Below, piece by piece: positions 35,142 through 48,600 of a DNA stretch of 64,000 bases (position 1 is the first letter of the stretch; each line of letters begins with the position of its first letter). A program made the translations under genes and the position numbers. The stretch is from Arbacia lixula (Eukaryota; Echinodermata; Echinoidea; Arbacioida; Arbaciidae). A model generated the notes under the pieces. The model ran no database searches, had not been told where the DNA came from, and saw only the letters and a list, made by a program, of their open reading frames with translations. The stretch lies in contig OZ022576.1 of the NCBI GenBank assembly GCA_963669155.1, positions 16,716,035-16,780,034 of the forward strand. Direction: 5' to 3'.

Positions 35142-35835
35142 CAAACGTACTTAGGCGTGTATATAGCATATTCAATTTTAAATTGAATCACTGTTACACT
35201 ACACTGTGGCACTGCACTGCGACATCCACTGTGACACTGCGCTGTGGCACTGCGTTGTGACTCTGCACTGCTGACGTGTATATAAACTGACAACGTATCA
35301 AATTTAACACCCTTGGTATCAAAATGTAACACCTTTAATTGACATATGGCTGGCATTTGATATATTAAGGTACAAACTTAAACCATTGCTAGGTACATGT
35401 ATCTTAATCAATAATTTAGCAAATATGGCTTGTGTGGTGGAGCTTTTTGGGAGCCAATTTTAATAAATTTGTTAATCCTGAAAGAAAATGGTTTATAAGT
35501 TGAACTTTACAGTCATTATACAGCCAAATATTTCAAAGAGGTCAAATGTAAACATACACATTTATAAACGTCATTTTGATAATCCCGTTACTTGATTGGT
35601 TGGCAGTCATGAACTACATTTAACCATCCTTTAGCAAAGGTACCTTATCTGCATCGAGTCAGTATGGGAGTTTAGTGATAAATCATTTGTGCGACCGACG
35701 CTGAAACACCCATAGACTTAAGTGCATTACTGTGCCGATTCCCGGAAAGAAGTGGCAAACAGCAGTGTTTTGAGAGATGTCTATCATGACGTATCAGTAT
35801 CTGGCATTACTTTTTTTTCGGTATTTGAAACAAAT

Positions 35836-35998
35836 AAATACTGCTCTGATATTCGGGACATGGTTAAACTATAGGCCCGCGGTGATCTCAACAATGCTAT
35901 TATCCCTCGGCCTGCGGCCTCGTGATGATAGTATATTGTTTTGAGATCACCTAGTGCTTATAGTTTGAGCCATGTTTGTCAGAGGAGTCTGTATTTTA
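35836..35998. mobile_element. Hairpin element with about 65-bp inverted arms
   Basis: Blocks AAATACTG, CTCTGA, ACATGG, AAACTATA, GTGATCTCAA and TGCTATTATC recur as reverse complements on the right side (GATGATAGTA, TTGAGATCAC, TATAGTTT, CCATGT, TCAGAG, AGTCTGTATTT). The centre is CGGCCTGCGGCC. Non-coding. Confidence 0.6.
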
Positions 35999-38900
35999 AT
36001 AATATAAACATGCGAGAATCAAAAGTCCAACGTTTCACACTTTTGGAGGCCTACACATAACAAGGCCTGTTTTTAGAATGTCATAGCTACCTGCATTAAT
36101 GATTATTCCTTTTGCAGTGTCTATCAATGATACTAAGTTCACCTATTGTTTTGAAAAAAAAAACGCGTGGGATGAATGTGTCATAAACAAGTTGTTGAAT
36201 TACTGTATATGTCACATTTGCAGTTTGTGTGACTGTGTAACTGTGCACGTGATGTAAGAACAATGGCTTACTCTGCATATTGTTGTCACATACACTGTTA
36301 AAGTCAGACCTGTTTACAAAGACCGACTTTCCACATATGCCTTTGTTTCCTACTGGTCTTGGGGTGTTTTTTTTTTAATTAACAGATTTGACTATCTATA
36401 TCTAACATTTCCCCTATTTCTTAGCATGTTGACTTAAATATGTCTGCAGCCAATAATACGGTTGTATGGTTTCATAATTAGAATTCAAATATAAAATAGT
36501 TGGTTTGCTAAAGAGTTCATAAAAAGTTCACTGCACTATTTGGTTGTGGCGATGAGGCCAAAAAGAACACATTACGGATGACAATAAATCTACACAAAAT
36601 GGAGCCCGATATTCGTGTCGTAAGTTTACAAGCTTTAAACAATCAAAATCAAGTTGTTAACATCAGTTTCAGAAATGCTTTTGTTATCGATCAAAATGTA
36701 TCCATCCATCAATATGAATGATGGTGTTTTCTGTTATGTTTCGACTGTTTTTAATGTAATTTTGTGTTTGTGCGAAGAGGTTGAATACATTCTGTTACTA
36801 GCCTAATTATGTACAAAGCACGTTTAAGTTGAACATTGTTATTCCGAACTATTAATAAAAAGTCCTTTGTAGTAAATATGTTAACAGTGATTACAATTGT
36901 TATGATTTATTTTATGTCAAAGCTAGTTTAGAGAAAAAGAGTATGAAGTGAATGTATGTTGCCTTTTCCGCGTCCATATAACATTTAGCTTTAGCGATAC
37001 GATTCAGATCTTTGAAGTATTCGCGAAATAAGCGGACGCAGATCCTACAGCATTGCGTTCATAAGAATTATTGAAACATCGGTCACCGTGGGGTTTTGGT
37101 GGATGTCGATGTCGATGTTGCAATACCTGCAATTGATCAAACAACAACTGCTCGGCGAGTGGCAGCAATCACTGAACTGGAAATCAGTTTATCCGGCCGA
37201 GACATGTCCCCTCCTTCCTACAACCGAGTAAAGACACACAATAAAATGATTACTTTGGTAAAGAAGATTAAAAAAAAAAAAACTCCAGCCGACCAACAAA
37301 ACAACAAACCACACGCCATCCATTGACAAGCTTTTATAGACTGCTCAAAATCTCTCTATGACCTCTGACAACAATTTATCGAACAATGATTGTCGGCGGT
37401 CGGCGACAGGTCGTACCTCGATCATGTTTGACTAGGGTTTATTTCCGGGGATTCGCGCGGCAGGAGTTGTCGTTGGTCGCAAATCAAATCATCGCTATAA
37501 TTCGAACAAGAGGGATTCAAAGATGTGTCAGTATATGCCAACAACATGCGCGACCATAACATAGCCTCGTGTGATGTCAAACATACTACATGCGTTGTTC
37601 GTAAAGGAGTGTCAGATTTAAAGGTCTTTTCCTTTCTCATCATCCTATTGTTTAAACTTTCCCTGTTTTGTTTCAATGATTGGTCTTGTATAATTGAAAG
37701 TATAAATATCTTATAAATTCTCGGGAAGGAGAATCATGGACATGTACACTGTCACAACGAGGGTGTTCAGTTCAAAGAAGTGTTAAATATCACACCCATG
37801 GTGTTTGGACCTTGTCCAACCTATGGTTGAAATAGTACAGAAACTTATTTCATTGATATCTAGGCTTATGTATAACGACACAAATTGTTGTTGTTAAATC
37901 TACTACCCTTCTTCTTGCAGTGAAGACATTTCCTTTCTATCTACTAGCATTGATATAACACCGCCTCGCTAAAACAACATGCATTCATTATAAAACAATT
38001 CAAGCTGTAAATTAGGGAATAAACAGTTCAAGGTCACCCGAGATAACTTAACGCATGCCTGGGCTTACTGCAGAACAGTCGTTATAAAAAGAAATGACAT
38101 ATAAGTATTATTTAATTAACATATGATTATGCTAATGAGCAGGAATAGGCCATATAGTCGCCTGTATGTATGAAGAATGTTTTTTTTTCTTCTTTTCCAT
38201 TTACTTCCATTGATTATGATGTTGAGATAGATATTGTTATGGATGACAAAAGTGCATTATGTACCTCAGATACAACAGCGTACTATAATGAAAACATTTT
38301 ATTACACTTTGAACACATCAATTTCACTTTAGAATATTTATATCTTCCTTCATATAATCATTTGTTCCATACATACAAACAAATTATTCATATAATCACG
38401 TAATGACACACCGAAGTACAATTTTCAATTACAGTCATTATAAAAGTTTTTTCACTAAAAGAATATTGAGGGGGGGGGGTGCATGCATGAAGAAGACGGC
38501 AAGAATAAAGAAGAGCTTGAATCGGATATGCCTTAAACTTAAACAAATCACATACAAATAAATGAGTAAAACATATCACTAAAAAAAGGAAGAGGGACGT
38601 AAACATGGTCTCGGGGGGTTCTGTTTTTGTAAGTGGCTGATAATGATTGTTTTTCTTCTGTATTCCAGCAAATACACTCACACACATTATACACATCCGC
38701 ACAAGCGCAAATACAAAGACATATTCTGCTTGAAAAAAAAATGAATTTCATTTTCGAAGTACATGCACGCGAAACAAATCATTTCTGGCATTTTCGATAC
38801 TGAGTTAAAACAGACTCTTCTCATTATTCGCAATTTCCCTTCTAGGCATCTACTTGAATGTTAATGTTCGTCTGCACTATGATTATTCTCATTATCATTA

Positions 38901-40019
38901 CTGCGTATGGCCCTCTTGAAGCCTGTTTGATACAGTTTGTAGACTAAATAGCCTTCTGGGGTGAACCACGATGGTTTGGCATCTCTCACTCGTTTTCCAG
39001 TATAGGTTCTGCCGGCCACCGGCCCCACCGGGGTTTTACCCTGCTCTTGATAAGGAAGTGGGGTCTTAAACGTGTACAGAGTGTGCCTCTTCTATTCAAT
39101 GCAAGGGATCTCCATTTAACGTCCTATACGAGGGCCTGGGTGCTTTTAACAGAAAGTGGTATGTGCGAAAACACACAACGATCGCTTTTTTGCAAGGACT
39201 TGCGTGGGACTCGAATCGACGGCCTTGCTATTGAGATACGAACTCTCCACTAATAATGGAGCCACGCTGCTCTATACGACTATACATCTCTACAATACCC
39301 TTTAGTCATTTCATGTGTCTCTTTGTTAGACTTTTGGTATGCTTAATTTACCTTCCGTGACCCTTGACCGTGCGTTGACAATAGTCATGATTGTACAATT
39401 GTAAATGCTTGTGCAGAAATGTGGATTGCTCAGCGATGCGATGCGAATTACGTGCAGATACAATCTGCATCTCCGCCATTACTTCATTCCGACATGGTCG
39501 TTGCAACTCGACCATGAACCAAACACCGCTCATGAACGCCCTCTTAACCATCTTAACCCTCTGAGCTCCAAGCACTGGTAGCCACATAATTTATCAATAA
39601 CAGCTCGATCGGTTTCTTGTCTTTTGGACTGAGCGAGTTAAGCGGGTCGATCGGCTAGATGGTGCACCATTGAACACAATGTTCATGGGGCTGGCTGATT
39701 TAATTCTTGGTCTTATAATATACACCAGTGACTGTCCTATTTTGATACCGATGAAGTACATCACCCAAACTGAGTAACAGGTGACTTTAGAAACTAACCA
39801 TACACCAATATGTAACAATGGTATAATGATGATAATGATAACATTTATAATGATAATATAAATAATGATAATAATAATGATGATTAACATATTAATGACA
39901 TATTGTTATTAATATTAATATCAATGACATATTAACATATAAAATGTATACAGCGATTAATACAGTATTTTTAAGCACTTTAGAGAAAAAGACCTAAGGA
40001 ACTAACCAAAAGGCTGGAT

Positions 40020-40275
40020 TTACAATAATTGCCTGAAGAAATGAGCATAGAGATGGTGTTTAAAAGAGTCCATAGTATATTCTTCACGGATATGTGTGGG
40101 TAGATTGTTCCAGAGTATTGGGGCAAGCACCGTGGGAGTAAGCTGAAGGTGAGATGTTGTTAAAGAACGAGGCGTCTTGTTGCTGGAGAAACTGAAGTTG
40201 AGTGGAGAGAAGAAGGTCAACATACGACCATGCCAAACTTATTTGGTACACAATGCGAATAAAAAGGAAAACCAA
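40020..40275 (-). pseudogene. LINE reverse-transcriptase C-terminal remnant
   Basis: The minus-strand frame encodes APILWNNLPTHIREEYTMDS followed by FKHHLYAHFF and a stop. This is the usual end of CR1/L2-type reverse transcriptases (..LWN.LP..IR....SFK..L). The preceding part runs in a second frame (ARICQ-like residues replaced by FIRIVYQISLAW), which points to a frameshift. Truncated and inactive. Confidence 0.6.
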
Positions 40276-42676
40276 TGTTTAAGATAAAGCTTTTCCAGTT
40301 CTATCTCGATCTTACTCCTCGTTCCCGACCTATTACAGGTTTTAGCTCATGTAAGATTAAAAAGAGTCAGAAAAAAGGAGAAGATAACATAAAAATACAA
40401 CAAGTTAACCGTATGAGGGCAGCACACTCATCTCTGTAAAAGAGTTAGTTTAGTTTATCGTTCAACCAAATCAAACAACAAACGGAGCAGTAAAGGATAA
40501 AAAGAATAATAGGTTTCGGACCCCAGAGAAGCATAACTTGCGAACGAGGTATGTCTTGTACGCAAATAACTATTATGACAAAGTGTAATATATTTACAAT
40601 AGGTATAATGTATGTAACGTTATAAATGCGGAGCCTGCCCCACACTCTCACACACATACATACACGCATACACATACACACGCACACGGCACACTTCACT
40701 CATGGCTATCTCATACATTTATGTACCTGATTGCAATCTGTCGATAAGGTGTTTTACACAGTATTTTAAACCGAGACAACGTGCTAAATGGCTCTGCTCT
40801 GTATCAGAGCCCTTTGATAAGTATGACATGGACTTAATCTCAGTCTAACTCTGTGGACTACACCTATGTTTATGTTAAGTCCTTTAATAGTTCACATATA
40901 ATTTATTTTCGGTAAATGACGTATACTCGCGTTCCCACAGACTCCCAGTCAATTAAAGCCGGACTGCATGCCATAGTATTTAAACCATTTCAATCATATC
41001 ATTTCCTGATGTGATAACTCTCCTTAAGCTTCTTACCAAACTCCAGAACACAAGGAACACAATGTCAAAGACTTGGAAGAGATCAACTTCCCTTTTCGGA
41101 ACCCCTCCCCCTCATCCACCCTCGATGATGAATTATATCATACGGATGAAAATTATGTTATCAAATTCTTCCTTCCGTTTTTCTAAATTTTTAAAAAGTT
41201 CTCACCCTGGCTTGGGCCCAGCAGAATCAGACCCAGACCCAAAACGTTCCCATTATTTTTGTCATTAGTCCTATGCTTGTCATTTTTGTTCTCGTGGTAA
41301 AACGATTTGAGCGAGTTATATGGTGGAGGATTTTATATGGACGAATTGGCACGATCCCGGGGATTTCTTCCTGATCCTTGCTTGTGATGTCAGATGACAT
41401 GATAGTGATCTAATTCCACGACCCATCTTTGAAAATCGGTCTCATTTGTTTGCTGAATAATTTTCAGCAAGGACAGAAGTCTGATATGTTTTGAACCTGC
41501 ATTCATCCCATCGATTGTATGAAGGTAAATAACACACACAAAAATATTTGTTTTGCCTTCTGACACAAGGGGAGGCGGAGCCGTCCGTCGACGAAACGAA
41601 AGGCGCACTGTGCGCACCAGCGCCTTGCCGGTTGACCACCGGGGCCGACCCGGGGCCGACCCGGGCCTGCCCCGAGGCCGACCGCTTGTCATACGATGAC
41701 TTGTTGATGTTGGATGTATTGCAGTCCTACAGATCTGACGGTTTAAAAAATTATTGTTTTTCACTAAGCAGTGTACATTTGGTGTCTCAGACACCGATAA
41801 GGAAATGCAATGGAAAATTTGGCAAATTCCTCTCTTATTGCGGGCGCCATAAATGGTAGGCAAACTGTGAGTATGACAGTGTGAGACAGATGGCATCTTG
41901 CCTCTTGATTGGCATGTGCCTTAGTAGAGACAGATAACATACTTTTAGTGTCGTGAGGAGTGATACGATACTTACTTGTCACTTACTTCGAGCTTCTGAT
42001 GTTACCCGCCATTACTGAAATTTTGAAATCTGGACCCCTCTGTAAGTTCACGGTAAAACTGAATTTCCCCTTCAATGAAGTGATATGAAGCATGCAAACC
42101 CTCTACCCTGCCACAGCTCATTTATTGCTTAGCGAAAAGTAACAACTGCAACAGAAATGTTATTGTAGCACAAATAATTAAATGTATTGATCAACTTTTC
42201 ATGGCCATAATTATGCAACTTGATCGGCTTTCCATAAGTCACTATTGTTCTCAAGGATTGTCCAATCGAGAACAATAGATGCGACAGTGTCCGAGCACTT
42301 CCAGCATCTAGAACTGAGGTCGGAGTTGTAATAGCTTCAAGAATCACCTCGGTGCTAAATATCGGATTTAGAACTCACCTTATAGTTGTCATCGTGTTGA
42401 GAAACATGCTCTTTGCTGCTTTAAACCACCCCCCCCCCAAAAAAAAAAAAACCCCAAAACAACCAAACAACAACCAAATACACAAACACCAAAACAAAAA
42501 CACTGAAAGCGAATTCATTCATTTAAGTCCCCACGTTAGTTTGGGGTGTGAAATATTCATTTTGATCAAACAATTAACAAAATGATAACATTTCTATTCA
42601 TTTGAGCATTTCTGTAGCAACAATTGTTTTCTTTTATTTTTCACAGGACAGATGAAACAGAACACAGCATTGTAAG

Positions 42677-45600
42677 ATGGCGTTGGGAAGAGCTCCAAAG
42701 ATAATATCTGAGATTAAAGGTAATTGAACAAGGTTTGAATGTAGGCGTGTTTTTAACGCAAGTACCGGGAACTTCATTCCCAGGTACTATCAAGTTTGAA
42801 TAGGCGATTGTTGTGCTGTGAATAGCTATGTAATCATTGTGAAAGCGCTGACGGTGCTGGTTCAAGTGGTCGTTATTTGGTCATTTTGTGTCTGAGCGGT
42901 GGCAGTATAGATAGTCGCTGGTCACGTGCAAGTGGCCAATGTATACAGGGGGTTAAACACACACTTTATCAGGGGAGGAACCATGGGGGGTCGTTATGAG
43001 GAGGGGGCCGTCCTAAATAGGTGGTCGTTCTGGCATGTTTGACTGTATCATGCTATGTGTGTTAAGATATGTTTCTATTGATTAGATATCAAAGCTTTCC
43101 TCCATCCATGAGTGATTTTTTTGTCCACTCACCGGAGGTGAAGGCGAGACTAAGGGATCTAAATGGCGTCCGTCCGTCGTCCGTCGTCCGTCGTCCGTCA
43201 CAAATGTTAAAGTTTACCTGCAAGACTCTCTTTTGACAAATAACTTCACATAGGTTGCTTGGATTACAACCTAACTTGGGTCATAGATGCACTGGGGGTA
43301 CCTTCATGTTATGGTACCGTTGGAGGTCACAGGATAAGGTCAAAGGTCATTTGAGGTCATACGTTAAAGTTTACCTGCAAGACTCTCTTTTGACAAATAA
43401 CTTCACATGGGTTGCTTGGATTACAACCTAACTTGGGTCATAGATGCACTGGGGGTACCTTCATGTTATGGTACCGTTGGAGGTCACAGGATAAGGTCAA
43501 AGGTCATTTGAGGTCATACGTTAAAGTTTACCTGCAAGACTCTCTTTTGACAAATAACTTCACATGGGTTGCTTGGATTACAACCTAACTTGGGTCATAG
43601 ATGCACTGGGGGTACCTTCATGTTATGGTACCGTTGGAGGTCACAGGATAAGGTCAAAGGTCATTTGAGGTCATACGTTAAAGTTTACCTGCAAGACTCT
43701 CTTTTGACAAATAACTTCACATGGGTTGCTTGGATTACAACCTAACTTGGGTCATAGATGCACTGGGGGTACCTTCATGTTATGGTGCCGTTGGAGGTCA
43801 CAAGATAAGGTCAAAGGTCATTTGAGGTCATACGTTAAAGTTTACCTGCAAGACTCTCTTTTGACAAATAACTTCACATGGGTTGCTTGGATTACAACCT
43901 AACTTGGGTCATAGATGCACTGGGGGTACCTTCATGTTGTGGTGCTGTTGGAGGTCACAGGATAAGGTCAAAGGTCATTGAGGTCATACGTTAAAGTTTA
44001 CCTGCAAGACTCTTTTGACAAATAACTTCACATAGGTTGCTTGGATTACAACCTAACTTGGGTCATAGATGCACTGGGGGTACCTTCATGTTATGGTACC
44101 GTTGGAGGTCACAGGATAAGGTCAAAGGTCATTTGAGGTCATACGTTAAAGTTTACTTGCAAGACTCTCTTATCACACATAACTCATCACATGTTGCTAC
44201 AATGGCAATCAAACTTGGATGATGGATGCACTGGGGGCACCTGCATGTTATTGTGCTGTAAGAGGTCACATGATAAGGTCAAAGGTCATTTGAGGTCATA
44301 CATTAAAGTTTACTTGCAAGACTCTTGGTGAAGGCTTCCTAACTTGTGCACAGAATTGTGTGAGGGATACAATTCTTTTGCGTAGCAACGGAGATCGCGA
44401 TATTTCTGGTTATTTTCGCAAGTGGGCGAGACACAATATTGCTAATGCCTTGTTTTTCTAAGGTACCAGAAACATTGTATTGAGCTATTTGTCGGACCCC
44501 CACGCCTGAGGTATGTGGCAAGTGAGGGGTCATTTCGGGCTAAACACACCCAGAATTGTCTCTTTGGCACATCGCCACAATAAACCAATCAGTAATTAAT
44601 ATTAGAATAATGCAAATCATATTGCCGCATAGAATTGCGTATTTGATGTTTTGCTCTATTCTTCTTTCAGAATATATCCAGGACTTGAAGCGAAATCATG
44701 CCGACTCTCAGATGCCGATTTCAGATGACAGTGTTCCACTACACAAACTATGTGCCAAAGTGGAATACATGCTACAGATTGATATGAAACGTATGTATTT
44801 GAAAAGCTGTGCAGACCTATGTCCATTGATATTGATCATGGATGATACTTTCACACAGTTTAAATTTTGTACCTTCTAGCTGGAGTTCAATACTACAGAT
44901 TAAATGTATGTATCTAACAAATTGAACACACCTTGCTCTATCCAAGCAAATCATAGTTGAGAAGTTGACGTGGTTTGAAGCTGTCTACCAAGCTGGAGTA
45001 CATGGTACAGATCGGCATGAAACATATATTTGAACAGATGAATCAACCTTTGTTTATCTGAATGCATTATATTTTATTTCCATTAATTGCTTTTTGTTCT
45101 GTTTTCATATCACTGAATGCGACAGCGTCTGCACGGAGTGGGATGTTTGCAGGCAAGAAGGACTACTGGGACTACATCTACCAGTGTCTCTACAAAGTCA
45201 AGGGTTTGGACGATGGCATCAGATTTGTCAGATCAAAGAGTGAGGTAAGCAAGATGCAATCTTTACCATAGCCTTTATTTTCTGTGCTCTCCCATAGTGC
45301 AGGGATACCCGTTGGTATTTTGGCTGTATTTCAGATACACAGATGATACAAAATGTTACCTTTTTATTTTATTTTAGCCCTTGCAAAGGGGCAAACCACC
45401 TTAAGTACCACCTTTTTAAAAAGAGATGTATGTGTATATGTTGCACTAATTGGAGCTTGATTTCCAGGCTGTTGGAAATTTCTGATCGAATTTGAAAAAT
45501 AGATTTGAATAGTACTCTTTAGACGAGACACTTTATTATTTGCCAGACAGACCACTTTATTGAATAGTTTGGCTTAGAAATGCCCAACAGCCTGGAATCC

Positions 45601-48600
45601 ATGCTAAACTCATTGTATTCTAACTGTCTACTTTCAGGTGAAGACGTCCCTGGGCAGAGGGCGGGCATTCATCAGGTACAGTCTGGCCCATCACAGACTG
45701 GGAGACAGCCTGCAGCAATGCTTCAACAACCAGAAAGTCACCAGGTATACTAACACAGCATGTACATCCAGGGAGAGTTCTTTGCAAATCAAAATAATTG
45801 CTATTTTTTTAAATCTGTATGAATGTGAAATTATTGTAGACATTTGGCTGCAAGAGTGTTGGACCATTCATAAATTTACCATGCAATGCTACATGAACAT
45901 ATGGAAGACTTTCATTGCAAATCACAATAAGTGCCATATTTCATATTTGTATGAAAATGAAATTATTGTAGCTATATGGCAGCAAAAGAGTGTGAGACTA
46001 CTCATAAAGTTAGCATATAACGTTGCATGAGTATCGGAAGACTTTCATTCGCAAAGTTTTGATAACTACCATGTCTTGTATAAAAATATGGGAACATGAA
46101 ATGAATATACTTGGATGGACAGTGTTAGAACAATCACAATGTCTGCAGGTAAATCTACATTGTAGATATGAAGAGTTTCAAATGACAGAGTCAGATGTGG
46201 TAAAGGGAAATATTTGTCATATTATATTAAGTGGAGATTTTGCATTTTGCTCACATGTTTATGTGTGTATTCAGAGTGGGAGCTGAGAGATGTGTGAATT
46301 AATGGAAAGAAGTAATTGATATCCGTATATTATCCATCAAGGTAATCTTTCATCTTTATTTTCCCCATTGCAGCACATGGTACACTTCCAGCTCTCTCCT
46401 CCTCAACCCAAGTATGTATAGCCCACTGATCAGTGACCTCTATGACCTCAATGACATCCCTTTTGACCTGGCTCCCTCCGGTCACGACCTCGATGCTGCA
46501 TGGCCAACACATTCCCGTCACAGTATGTCGCCCTCTCCAGGCATGTACACATCATGGCAGCCACCAAGCAGGACAGAGAGCCTCAGTAGTTTGAGCTCAC
46601 AGGTAAGATCGAGCAATCTGGCAAATGGGTCAGGGATTGTGCTCATTTTCAGGGACAAGCCTGAAACCAGGCCCAGGTGTGTGAATTTTGGGCCACATTT
46701 CAAGGAGTATTTGTTCACACATTTTAAGTGATTTTCAGGCCTTGGGATATAATTGAAATCGGCATCTCTGTGCTGTGCATGTACTGTTCTTGCTTTTTCA
46801 AGCTGGTCAAGGAAGATTGTACTAAGTTAATTGATATCCAGTGTCATGGTGTACACACTTTTGCATTTGTTGGAATTAATGGAACTTACAATTGATTGTA
46901 GTTATCATGGCTATCATTTCAATGCTTAAAGCCAGGTGGATGGTTCTGCTTAGTTGTACACTGTTGTATGTTACAATATTTACAAAGCTTTATGCTTTGC
47001 AAATATTTGGTTCAAATGGTTCATTTGTTTGCACCTACAATTTTTTTAGGAAATGATTGGGATGAACTATCCCGGTGTGTCTTTTAATACCTAGACAACT
47101 TGACATGATGCATGCATTCTTTTTATAAAGTAGGTCCTTATTACCATCACACCTTTCTTCTCATCGCACTCTTGTTTAAAGCTTCATATTGGTTGTTTAT
47201 GTGCAATATTATCTCTTTGTTATTTCATTGCATGGCCACCAGCCCAGTACCCTTGACAGCTACCCTAGTCCTACGTCTGAGTCACGTCCCAGCATTGGAC
47301 AGGAGAGGGCTCTACAGCTGGCCCAGACGGAGCTGGAGGAGTGCGAGCAGGTCAATCGGGAGCTCAGGAAGCGTATCATCTCCCTGGAGAAGGATAACGA
47401 TGAGATGCATCGCCTCGCCATGGAAACGGAGGAACGACTGAGCGGCATGCAGTCAGAGCTGGAACGCAAGGTATGTCGGGATGAGATAGGAGTAGAAGAA
47501 CTCATATAGATAAAATACAGTAGAGTTTTTAATGCATCTTTTGTCTTAACTAAAATCACTGAAGCAATGGAAATTGTTAAAATGTGCTGCTCCAAATTAG
47601 GCATACAATTTATTCCTGAACACTTTAACATCACGCAAATCTATTCATGTTGTAGAGGAGGCAAACTTAAATCAGCTAAATGTGAGAAAGGATGGTTGAA
47701 ACTGATGTCCATCCATTTTTTCAGACTATATTAGACAGAACCACATTTAACAGTTTGTGAAGATGATATCTACATTGACATTCACAAACAAAGATTGATA
47801 TAGGCAACTAGCTGCATTTTCTACATAAAGGGTGAACTATTGTATGCATACCTAACATACATTTCTTTTATTTATTCAAAAGATGATTTCATTAATTGAT
47901 ATCACCTAATTGCTACTATGCAGGTACAGCAGCTCCAGTATGAGTTGGACAAGTCGAGCAAAGAGTCTTCTGAGGTACGGGAAGACACAAGCAGGCTGGA
48001 GAAGGAATGGCAAAAAAAGGTTGTGGATGTGGAGAAGGCCAACAGTGACCTGTGTAGCAGACTGGAGGCAGTGAACCTGCAGCACGCCAGCGAGGCTAAG
48101 CTCTGGCAGGAGGCTGAACGGGAGCACCAGACCAAGCTCATTGAGGCGGACAGAGTCCTGGGGGAGATCAAGGTCCAGCTAATGGGTGCCCAGAGTGAGG
48201 TGCAGGCAGGGAAGGCAGCTGAGGTGAAGCGAGAAGCGACAGAGAGGACTCTGGAGCAGAAGGTCTCCACCCTGGAGGGGAGGAACGAGGAGCTGCTGAG
48301 GAGGATGGAAGGTATGGTGGAGAGCAAGGATGCAGAAGTGGCCAACCATCTGCAGTCAGCCAACAAGGTCCATGAGCTCCTGGACAAACTGGCGGAGGCG
48401 GAGTCCAGGAACTTAGAGTTGAAGAGCGAGAAGGACACTCTCAGTCGCAGGGTCAGCCTCCTAGAAGACTCTAGGAGCTCTCAGGAGAAGGAGATGGTCA
48501 TCAAGGTGGCAGAGCTGGAGGAAAAGCTTGTCCAGAAGGAAACGGAGTATAAGGCCAAGATTGATGAGATAAATACCAAAGGACAGGAACATGAACACTC

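Larger units (their letters stand above)
32507..42646. other. Ten kilobases without a supported gene
   Basis: Only repeats and retrotransposon remnants were found, listed separately. A GC-rich patch at 41570-41690 and a short frame with a PPSY motif near 37200 were examined and not accepted as exons. A non-coding first exon and the promoter of FYCO1 probably lie near the right end, because the first FYCO1 coding exon starts with an acceptor. Confidence 0.5.

Noticed and set aside
37096..37326. Short plus-strand frame with a PPSY motif, considered as a third PPxY paralogue
   Set aside because: It has no membrane helix, no FRVLDEYSK block, no dileucine and no convincing acceptor; the tail is Lys-rich from an A-run. 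The motif is probably chance.
41550..41700. GC-rich patch with Arg/Pro-rich open frames
   Set aside because: Frames are open on both strands because of base composition and a short GGGCCGACCC repeat; no splice sites or domain.
43207..44323. Regular 157-bp array considered as a CRISPR-like array or a gene for tandem peptide
   Set aside because: There are no spacers, units are contiguous, the frame is closed by stops, and the genome is an animal's. It is an intronic satellite-type repeat.
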